Shown piece by piece: positions 1 through 4,548 of a stretch of 6,268 nucleotides of DNA. The stretch is taken from NCBI GenBank assembly GCA_947305035.1, contig CAMZCV010000065.1, forward strand, positions 1 to 6,268. Reading direction: 5' to 3'. Source of the stretch: an uncultured Coriobacteriales bacterium (GTDB taxonomy: Bacteria; Actinomycetota; Coriobacteriia; Coriobacteriales; Atopobiaceae). A program made the translations under genes and the position numbers. The first letter of the stretch is position 1. Every line of letters begins with the position of its first letter. Below the pieces are notes generated by a model. It ran no database searches. It was not told the DNA's origin and was given only the letters and a program-made list of their open reading frames with translations.

Positions 1-33
1 GTCACGCAACACAGCCGTGCCGTTGTACCTCAT
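1..33 (-). CDS. Start of next head-tail gene (partial)
   Basis: An ATG at 33-31 overlaps the connector stop as ATGA and has an AGGAGG site 4 bases upstream, inside the connector gene. Eleven codons (MRYNGTAVLRD) are visible before the window ends. By position this is expected to be a head-closure or head-tail adaptor protein, but the visible residues are too few to confirm it. Confidence 0.65.
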   Translation of the reverse strand, partial: MRYNGTAVLRD

Positions 34-614
34 TCGGCCTCCTCGATGTAGAAGGGTACCTGAACCTCGCCCGTGAACGGGAAGATGCCTGTCGCGGTGG
101 CAATCGCCCATCCGACCTCGACGTTGCGCTCGTAGGTGACCTCGTAATCGGTCCCCTCGACAAGCGTGACCTCGACGCCAGCGACCGGGTACGCGAGCTC
201 AAGCGCCGGCGTGACGGGCTGGCCCGTGTAGGTCTGGTTGTCGATGGACGTGACGATTGCAACGCCGAAGAGCGGCATCTGCTCGTACACGACGTTGTGC
301 GAGCTGTTCAGGATGGTGCAGACGATGGAATCGTATGACTTCTGGAAGCGGTCGGCCTCGTCGTTGTCCATGTCGAAGCCGAAGTTGGCCTTCGCGTAGA
401 CCACGACTGCCTGCTTCACGAGCGCGGGCAGCGCGTCGATATCCTCGCCCATCCACAGCGGGGACACGCCCTTGGTGAGCATGTCATCAATCGCCGCCGC
501 GATGATGTCGTAGACCTCGGAATCGTACATGGTGGAGGAGACGCGCACGGCATCCCTTACCGAGTCGTAGAGCGAGAAGCTATCGACCTGGGCCTTGAGC
601 TCGTCAATAGTCAT
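30..614 (-). CDS. gp6-like head-tail connector with C-terminal Ig-like domain
   Basis: The first 105 or so residues resemble gp6-like DNA-packaging/head-tail connector proteins, which form a ring under the portal after packaging. This shows as a mostly helical segment including VYDIIAAAIDDML near 34-46, VKQAVVVYAKANFGF at 66-80 and a following helix to about 102. The C-terminal part (about 120-190) is different. It contains TYTGQPVTPALEL, VEGTDYEVTYERN, a VGWAIATATG segment and a final FTGEVQVPFYI strand. This is the pattern of the YTG/GTDY/VTG Ig-like repeats found in bacterial surface proteins. The total of 194 residues is clearly longer than usual gp6-like proteins (about 100), which supports a fusion. 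A GGAGGAG site 6 bases before the ATG sets the start. The stop overlaps the next gene. The connector call is by position and pattern; the Ig-like call is by motif. Confidence 0.8.
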   Translation of the reverse strand: MTIDELKAQVDSFSLYDSVRDAVRVSSTMYDSEVYDIIAAAIDDMLTKGVSPLWMGEDIDALPALVKQAVVVYAKANFGFDMDNDEADRFQKSYDSIVCTILNSSHNVVYEQMPLFGVAIVTSIDNQTYTGQPVTPALELAYPVAGVEVTLVEGTDYEVTYERNVEVGWAIATATGIFPFTGEVQVPFYIEEAE

Positions 615-630
615 GCGCGTCTCCTCCCAA

Positions 631-801
631 CTACTTCTGTTCCTTCTTGGTGCTGCGCCTGCGGGCGGGCCGCTTCGCAGGGACGGTTTCTGGGGTCATG
701 ACCTGCGGTGCGGAAATCTCTACCAGAATCGCGCCCTCGGGCTGGGTACCTTCCTCGAACTGGTAGGTCTTGCCGTTAGGCAGCTTGTAGATTCGCAGCA
801 T
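631..801 (-). CDS. Small protein with basic tail, function unknown
   Basis: This gene encodes 56 residues between the capsid and connector genes. It starts MLRIYKLPNGKTYQFEEG. The N-terminal half alternates hydrophobic and polar residues, as in a small beta structure. The C-terminal third (from about residue 42) is very basic: AKRPARRRSTKKEQK, with nine Lys or Arg residues. A GGAG site lies 8 to 9 bases before the ATG and overlaps the capsid stop region. The stop is 16 bases before the connector start, so the gene fits the operon without wasted space. Short genes at this position are common in HK97-like modules. A minor head protein or a capsid-associated or DNA-contacting role is possible, but I do not recognise the family. 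Confidence 0.75.
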   Translation of the reverse strand: MLRIYKLPNGKTYQFEEGTQPEGAILVEISAPQVMTPETVPAKRPARRRSTKKEQK

Positions 802-813
802 CGGTCACGCTCC

Positions 814-2025
814 TTACGAAGAGGCGGTGCAGGTGATGTTGCAGAAGGCGGCGGGGCGCTTAACCGCGAGCACTTCCCTGGCCTCAGCGCGAATGGAGAC
901 GAGGTTCTTCTCGAAGTCCACGTCGTTGCTATTCGTGGAATCGACACGCACGCCATCCACCTTGGAAACGAGGTCAGCGCCACGCTCAAACGCGCCAACG
1001 AGGACGTGGTTGGCGGTCAGATTGGCAGACTTGACGAAGCGCATGTCGAACAGGCGGCTGTACTCGTTCGGGCCGAAGGGGTTGCCGGCGTAGTAGCGCT
1101 TCTCGGCGTCGAGGGCGGCGCGGAGAACGACCCACAGGGCGGGGGTGACCACGACGGCATCGGCGGCGATACCGGTGTCCTCCTCGACGTCGGCGGCAGC
1201 AGCGACGATCTTGTTGAAGATGTCGGTGGCGTCGGAGTAGGTCACGGTGTCGGTCTGGACACCGGAGGTCGCGAGCAGGTCGGCCATGGCCTGAGCCTGA
1301 CGGGCGGCGTTGAGGTCGTTAACGAGGTCGTTGTTGATGGCGTCCACGATGTACGGAGCATCATCGAAAAGCTCCTCGGTGACCTTGATGAGGCCCGTGA
1401 TCTTCTTGAGCGTGGCGGTCTTGGGCGCGTAAGTATAGGTCAGCTTGTTCTTGGTCGCGCCCTCGGCGGTCAGGCCAGCGGTGCCTGCGGTGGAGACGTA
1501 GGCGTTCCAGCTGTAGACGGGCGCGGAGATGGTCTTGCGACCAAAGAGGTCGAGGACGGTCAGCGGGGCTGCGGGCTTGCCGACAACCTCGGTGTCGTAC
1601 TGGACGGGGGTCAGCGTGAAGTTGACCGTGGTGTGCGGGTCGCCAGCTGCGCGGAAGGCAGGGGCGATGATGCGGTTGTCCTGGCTGGGGTGCTCGTTAC
1701 GGTACTGAACGAAGTTCTCGCCAAGGGTGGCGGCGCGATGCTCGGGCATCTCTTCTCCATTCTGAGTAATCTCGACGTTCTCGACGGTGGTGCCGCCGCC
1801 GTTCTCAACGAACGTGCGGGTGGCGTTGCGGGTCGCGGCGAGCTCGCTGCGGCGGGCGTCCTCTGCGGAGATGATGGTGACCTCCGCATCGATGGCCCTC
1901 AGCTGCTCGTCGGTAGCGTCCTCGGGAACCTCGGTGGCGAGGTCGAGGACGGTGGAGCGGCGCTGCTCGTAGTCCTCAGCGCCAAGTGCGCGGTACTCAC
2001 GCGCGGACATGGGGGTGAACTCCAT
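814..2025 (-). CDS. HK97-family major capsid protein
   Basis: This is the main shell protein of the head. The product has 403 residues, within the usual range. Residues about 1-100 are charged, predicted helical and low in aromatic residues, matching the delta domain that acts as internal scaffold and is removed by the upstream protease; no separate scaffold gene is present. The mature part has the HK97-fold pattern: an E-loop region around 165-200 (SAPVYSWNAYVSTAG onward), the LKKITGLIKVTEELFDD segment at 206-222 leading into the long spine helix, and a C-terminal P/A domain with FDMRFVKSANL and the strand after it. I cannot confirm the HK97 crosslinking residues. A strong AGGAGG lies 5 bases before the ATG and overlaps the protease stop codon. 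Confidence 0.93.
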   Translation of the reverse strand: MEFTPMSAREYRALGAEDYEQRRSTVLDLATEVPEDATDEQLRAIDAEVTIISAEDARRSELAATRNATRTFVENGGGTTVENVEITQNGEEMPEHRAATLGENFVQYRNEHPSQDNRIIAPAFRAAGDPHTTVNFTLTPVQYDTEVVGKPAAPLTVLDLFGRKTISAPVYSWNAYVSTAGTAGLTAEGATKNKLTYTYAPKTATLKKITGLIKVTEELFDDAPYIVDAINNDLVNDLNAARQAQAMADLLATSGVQTDTVTYSDATDIFNKIVAAAADVEEDTGIAADAVVVTPALWVVLRAALDAEKRYYAGNPFGPNEYSRLFDMRFVKSANLTANHVLVGAFERGADLVSKVDGVRVDSTNSNDVDFEKNLVSIRAEAREVLAVKRPAAFCNITCTASS

Positions 2026-2034
2026 GCCTACCTC

Positions 2035-2703
2035 CTAACGGTTGCTGTTTCGGACGTTGACGGCACGTGCGCGGAGTGCGAGTCGCGACCTCGCCATCTC
2101 CCTCTCTCGCTGTGCCGTCTCGCGCAGCAGGCGCTCCTCCTGCACCCTCTCAATCGCTCCGTCGTAGAGGGAACGCGCGGATATCTCCGTGTTCGGGTCA
2201 GCCGGCAGGCTAACTGCGGACACGTCGAACACTTTTTCGACCCGAGTAATGGTCGCGGTGGTGCGATGCTCGGATTCATCATCCACGTAGGACAGCCCAT
2301 CGGGGGCGATGGTGAAGCCCCACGACATGCGGGTGACGAGCCCGGCGTCGATGTCCTCCCACATCATGCGGGAGTTGGTGGTCTTGCCGAGGTCAGCGGC
2401 CACGAACAGGCCGTGCTGGTCGGGCTCCACGATGAGCGTGTGGTTGCTCATGCGGGCGTAGACCTTGCCCTGATGGTCGAACTGCATGATGATGTCGCTC
2501 ATGTCGGCGTCACGGAATGCGTCGGGGTCGATTATCTCGACGTACTCCCAATCGCCGTACTTGTAGAGCGTGTAGGGGTCGTTGAAGGTGCTGGCATAGC
2601 CCTCAACGTAATAGTCCGTGTCGAAGCGCTTGGAAACGCCCTCGCCCACGATTGCCAGCGGCATCATGGAGCGGTACTGCCGCTCACCGGGTAGCTGTGG
2701 CAT
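2035..2703 (-). CDS. HK97-family prohead maturation protease
   Basis: This serine protease is packaged inside the prohead, cleaves the N-terminal delta domain off the capsid subunits and then degrades itself, opening the way for DNA packaging. The product has 222 residues, normal for the family. The likely catalytic residues are H77 in QFDHQGKVYARM and S127 in TRMSWGF. An acid, E156 or D160, lies in the RVEKVFDVSAVSLPADP segment, which matches the conserved core end of HK97-type proteases. The C-terminal region (about 183-213) is rich in Arg and Glu, likely helical, and may bind the capsid scaffold. The ATG overlaps the portal stop, and no strong ribosome site is visible in front of it, so coupling to portal translation is likely. 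The stop lies 9 bases before the capsid gene. Confidence 0.92.
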   Translation of the reverse strand: MPQLPGERQYRSMMPLAIVGEGVSKRFDTDYYVEGYASTFNDPYTLYKYGDWEYVEIIDPDAFRDADMSDIIMQFDHQGKVYARMSNHTLIVEPDQHGLFVAADLGKTTNSRMMWEDIDAGLVTRMSWGFTIAPDGLSYVDDESEHRTTATITRVEKVFDVSAVSLPADPNTEISARSLYDGAIERVQEERLLRETAQREREMARSRLALRARAVNVRNSNR

Positions 2704-3983
2704 CAGTTCTCACCGTCCTCGTCTCCCGAGCCGTATGCGTCGGCGTCGTTGTAAATCTGGTCATCGCCCCCGAGGTCAAAGTCGGGGTCATCAGATGGGT
2801 CGCTCTGAACCGAGTCCTTGCCGCCAGCCGAGAACACGACGTTGCCCTGCTTGTCCAGCTGGAAGAACTCGCCGCGCACCATGAACACGTCCATGCCCTC
2901 CAAGGGCGGCAGGTTCAGTACGGCGCGGCCCTCGTTGATGGTCATCACGCCGCAGCCCGTCATGTCTCGGACGATGTTTCGCTTGGTGGCCGCGCCCATG
3001 AACTGTAGGCGGTCGGCCCCGAACTCGATTCGGTTGCCGGCCTGCACCATCCTCGCCGAGAAGCACGCCTGCGTGAGCCCCTGCGAGAGCATGAGCGCGA
3101 ACGGCTCCACCTTGCCCTCGTAGTAGCTATCCCACTTGGCCTCGTCGCAGGTGTTCTGTAGAACGTCCTTGTTGCAGCCGAAGTAGCTGTACACGTGATC
3201 GTCAATGCGCTGCATCTCGTCGGTAGAGATGGTGTAGGTGGACGCCTTGACCTGCTCCAACCCTGCGAAGGTGTTGTCGTAGGTTATGAGAACCGTGTCG
3301 TTGTCCACGAAGTTGCGCACGTGGAACTCGTCGCGCTTCTTTGCCTGGTCCTCCGGTGCCACCATGCCGTTTACCTTGCCGATGAACTTCACGCGGCCAC
3401 CGAGCTCGATTGCGTTGTGCTCGGCCTGAACCTGCGCGTTCAGCAGCGCCAAGGTGTCGCGCATGTTGTTCTTGGTGCCGAAGTAGTCCGAGAGGTACTG
3501 GTACTTGGTCACGCAGCAGACGTTGGCAGACTCGGTGGCGAACACCTTGCCCGTGGGCAGCGTGAAGCGAGCCCACATCTCGCCGTCAACGTCCACGAGC
3601 TCGCAGCTGGTGGCCTTGAGCGGAAACAGGCCGTTCGGCTCGCCGTTCTCCGCGTAGGACTGGATGACGTAGGCCGTGCAATCGACCTCGTAGATGGTCG
3701 CGACGCGGTACAGGAAGCGGCTCCACGTCATGTACTGGTTCGGCCACGTCTCGAACGACCTCACCAGCCCAGGCCGCGCGTTCCCTCGGATCGTCGGGGT
3801 CAGCTTGGAGCAGGACGTGGCGAATGCGTGGATGCACGCTCGCGTGAGCTCCATCTCGTAGACGGAACCGCGCCACGTCGAGAAGTGCGGGTTGTACTCG
3901 GTAAGCGTCTCGAAGTAGCTTCCGCGCCCGACATCGACGGGCCTTCTGAGCAGGTCTTGTAGCAGGTTGCCGAAGAGCGACAC
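2703..3983 (-). CDS. HK97-family phage portal protein
   Basis: The portal forms the dodecameric ring at one capsid vertex through which DNA enters and leaves; it is the docking site for TerL and for the connector. The product has 426 residues, a usual length for this family. It resembles HK97 portals in the N-terminal core, the central wing and stem region (for example VKFIGKVNG near 198 and the DEMQRIDDHVYSYFG segment at 255-269) and the typical C-terminal segment MTINEGRAVLNLPPLEG (347-363). The last 37 residues (390-426) carry 14 acidic and no basic residues, a strongly acidic and probably disordered tail. The GTG start is set by a GAGGAGG site. The stop overlaps the protease ATG by one base (TGATG), implying translational coupling. 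An intrinsic terminator sits immediately upstream, which is unusual for this position. Confidence 0.93.
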   Translation of the reverse strand: MSLFGNLLQDLLRRPVDVGRGSYFETLTEYNPHFSTWRGSVYEMELTRACIHAFATSCSKLTPTIRGNARPGLVRSFETWPNQYMTWSRFLYRVATIYEVDCTAYVIQSYAENGEPNGLFPLKATSCELVDVDGEMWARFTLPTGKVFATESANVCCVTKYQYLSDYFGTKNNMRDTLALLNAQVQAEHNAIELGGRVKFIGKVNGMVAPEDQAKKRDEFHVRNFVDNDTVLITYDNTFAGLEQVKASTYTISTDEMQRIDDHVYSYFGCNKDVLQNTCDEAKWDSYYEGKVEPFALMLSQGLTQACFSARMVQAGNRIEFGADRLQFMGAATKRNIVRDMTGCGVMTINEGRAVLNLPPLEGMDVFMVRGEFFQLDKQGNVVFSAGGKDSVQSDPSDDPDFDLGGDDQIYNDADAYGSGDEDGEN

Positions 3984-3988
3984 GTTCG

Positions 3989-3995
3989 CCTCCTC
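3989..3995 (-). promoter_or_regulatory. Strong ribosome binding site fixing the portal GTG start
   Basis: GAGGAGG on the minus strand lies 5 bases before the GTG at 3983. The first ATG in frame is only at codon 43, so this site decides the start. It lies just downstream of the terminator T-run. Confidence 0.85.
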
Positions 3996-4001
3996 GAAAC
4001 G

Positions 4002-4022
4002 AAAAAGGGGCCATCTGGCCCC
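4002..4022 (-). terminator. Intrinsic terminator just before the portal gene
   Basis: On the minus strand GGGGCC (4022-4017) and GGCCCC (4012-4007) form a perfect 6-bp GC stem around an AGAT loop, followed immediately by five T residues (4006-4002). The opposite strand has no T-run after the stem, so the direction is clear. It ends 18 bases before the portal GTG and directly precedes the portal ribosome site. It would therefore stop transcripts before the rest of the head operon unless they are antiterminated or read through. Confidence 0.75.
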
Positions 4023-4054
4023 GTCTCACAATCATCGCACCCTATCAATTGCGG

Positions 4055-4083
4055 ACTGTAGGGGTGACAATCCCAACCGTCAA
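4055..4083 (-). promoter_or_regulatory. Candidate sigma70-type promoter upstream of portal
   Basis: On the minus strand TTGACG (4083-4078, 5 of 6 matches to the -35 consensus) is followed after exactly 17 bases by TACAGT (4060-4055, 4 of 6 matches to the -10). The predicted transcript would start near 4048 and run towards the portal gene. It would meet the intrinsic terminator about 26 bases later. No AT-rich UP element or extended -10 is evident. The prediction is by consensus only. Confidence 0.4.
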
Positions 4084-4184
4084 GTAATTTGAAACTTGAA
4101 AACCACGCCCCGCCCCTGTTATGGTTTCCACGTGTGGGTTCTGTGAATGGGGCCATTCTCGCATAAAAACACCCTTTCTCTTCA

Positions 4185-4267
4185 TTACGCTTAGCGGCGT
4201 AGCGGTGCCGCGCCAGCGCCCACGCGCTGTTTGGCGCGCGCAACGCGTCACCACGCCGCTAACGTAA
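4185..4267. repeat. Long near-perfect stem-loop (83 bases)
   Basis: The left arm TTACGCTTAGCGGCGT (4185-4200) pairs with the right arm ACGCCGCTAACGTAA (4253-4267), giving 15 base pairs with one bulged base. Inside, GGTG (4204-4207) pairs with CACC (4249-4252). Further in, CGCGCCA (4209-4215) pairs with TGGCGCG (4232-4238), and GCGC (4216-4219) pairs with GCGC (4224-4227) around a four-base loop. The stacked helices make a very stable rod on either strand. No T-run follows on the minus strand, so it is not a typical terminator. It may be a structured RNA, a protein-binding palindrome or a mobile repeat. Confidence 0.7.
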
Positions 4268-4351
4268 GGAATAGCAAGAGAAATCGCAGCTACGAACCTT
4301 ACGCTAATGTGCATAAAATAGGGGTAAAAATTAAAACCGCAGGTCAGGACA

Positions 4352-4386
4352 ATCAGATACGTCAGATTGGCCGTCAAATATCTGAT
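4352..4386. repeat. 8-bp inverted repeat in the terL-portal gap
   Basis: ATCAGATA (4352-4359) is mirrored by TATCTGAT (4379-4386), with a 19-base spacer. On the minus strand a TTGACG box (4377-4372) lies between the arms, but no good -10 follows at 17 bases (GATTGT, 3 of 6 matches). It could be an operator-like site or a weak hairpin. Function is unknown. Confidence 0.35.
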
Positions 4387-4482
4387 ATATGATGGTAAAA
4401 GACCAGTTGGCGAGAACGCCGTAAGATGCCACAAAATGTATAAAAGGCCACCACACCCACAAAACCCCACATATATGATGGT
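4385..4482. repeat. 12-bp direct repeat pair ATATATGATGGT
   Basis: ATATATGATGGT occurs exactly at 4385-4396 and again at 4471-4482, 86 bases apart. The right copy lies in the loop region of the hairpin that follows terL; the left copy overlaps the end of the inverted repeat at 4352-4386. Both copies are confined to the noncoding gap. They could be paired binding sites for a regulator or traces of duplication. Nothing in the sequence decides between these. Confidence 0.5.
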
Positions 4483-4498
4483 GTTTGGGCGGGGTGGC
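4442..4498 (-). terminator. Probable terminator hairpin after terL
   Basis: On the minus strand, about 50 bases past the terL stop, GCCACC (4498-4493) pairs with GGTGGC (4452-4447). An imperfect inner stem continues with CGCCCA against TGGGTG and then AACACC-like against GG-TTTT sequence. CTTTTATA follows directly. The outer stem is perfect for 6 bp but the inner part has mismatches and a bulge, so termination is likely partial. An alternative is a purely structural or regulatory RNA element. Confidence 0.45.
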
Positions 4499-4548
4499 AC
4501 CCTATCAGAAGGCTGCGAGGGCGGCAGGGTGGCACTCCCCTGCTGGCG

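Larger units (their letters stand above)
4037..4507. repeat. 11-bp direct repeats bracketing the gap segment
   Basis: GCACCCTATCA is present at 4037-4047 and at 4497-4507, exactly 460 bases apart, and brackets nearly all of the AT-rich structured segment. Inside the repeats I see no matching terminal inverted repeats and no transposase or integrase, so a classical insertion sequence is not supported. The repeat could be a target-site duplication, a recombination remnant or chance. A separate 9-base repeat, GGGTGGCAC, occurs at 4492-4500 (overlapping the right copy) and 4527-4535. Confidence 0.5.
3984..4548. other. Structured noncoding gap between terL and portal
   Basis: These 565 bases separate two genes that usually lie almost adjacent in HK97-like head modules. 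Roughly 4270-4480 is visibly AT-richer than the surrounding genes. Read on the minus strand, it contains a hairpin with a T-run (4498-4442), an inverted repeat (4386-4352), a long stem (4267-4185), a promoter-like pair (4083-4055) and an intrinsic terminator (4022-4002). It also holds exact direct repeats of 11 and 12 bases. An open frame of 151 codons (4500-4045, minus) crosses it, but it starts with an unsupported GTG, reads straight through the long stem, and its hydrophobic N-terminal half is what T-rich sequence would give. I see no convincing gene. It may be a late-gene control region, a structured RNA or an inserted element. Confidence 0.7.

Noticed and set aside
595..2694. A 699-codon open frame on the plus strand, antisense to capsid and protease genes
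   Set aside because: It lies opposite two clearly recognisable phage genes. Long antisense frames arise from GC-rich codon bias; the translation is low-complexity Gly/Val/Arg/Asp-rich and resembles no family.
3195..3962. A 255-codon plus-strand frame opposite the portal gene, and a similar one at 4873-5574 opposite terL
   Set aside because: Both are mirror frames of well-identified genes, with Val/Leu/Arg-rich composition expected from complementing their codons.
4045..4164. A 39-codon internal frame starting MREWPHSQNP, with an AAAGGG sequence 7 bases before its ATG
   Set aside because: The ribosome site is passable, but the product resembles nothing I know, and the frame overlaps the candidate promoter. 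Too weak to call a gene without conservation.
3800..4243. A 147-codon minus-strand frame spanning the gap and the start of the portal gene
   Set aside because: It runs through the intrinsic terminator (read as a GPDGPFF-like segment) and then into another frame of the portal gene; it has no ribosome site at its ATG.
4349..4377. A second TTGACG box on the minus strand as a promoter
   Set aside because: At 17 bases the -10 would be GATTGT, only 3 of 6 matches, and other spacings are no better.
4045..4500. A 151-codon minus-strand frame filling the terL-portal gap, with hydrophobic stretches that could look like membrane segments
   Set aside because: Its GTG start has no spaced ribosome site, it crosses both direct repeats and the long stem, and the hydrophobicity follows from T-rich sequence. 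I recognise no family.
3984..4548. tRNA or CRISPR in the gap
   Set aside because: No T-arm consensus in either strand and no regularly spaced repeats with unique spacers.
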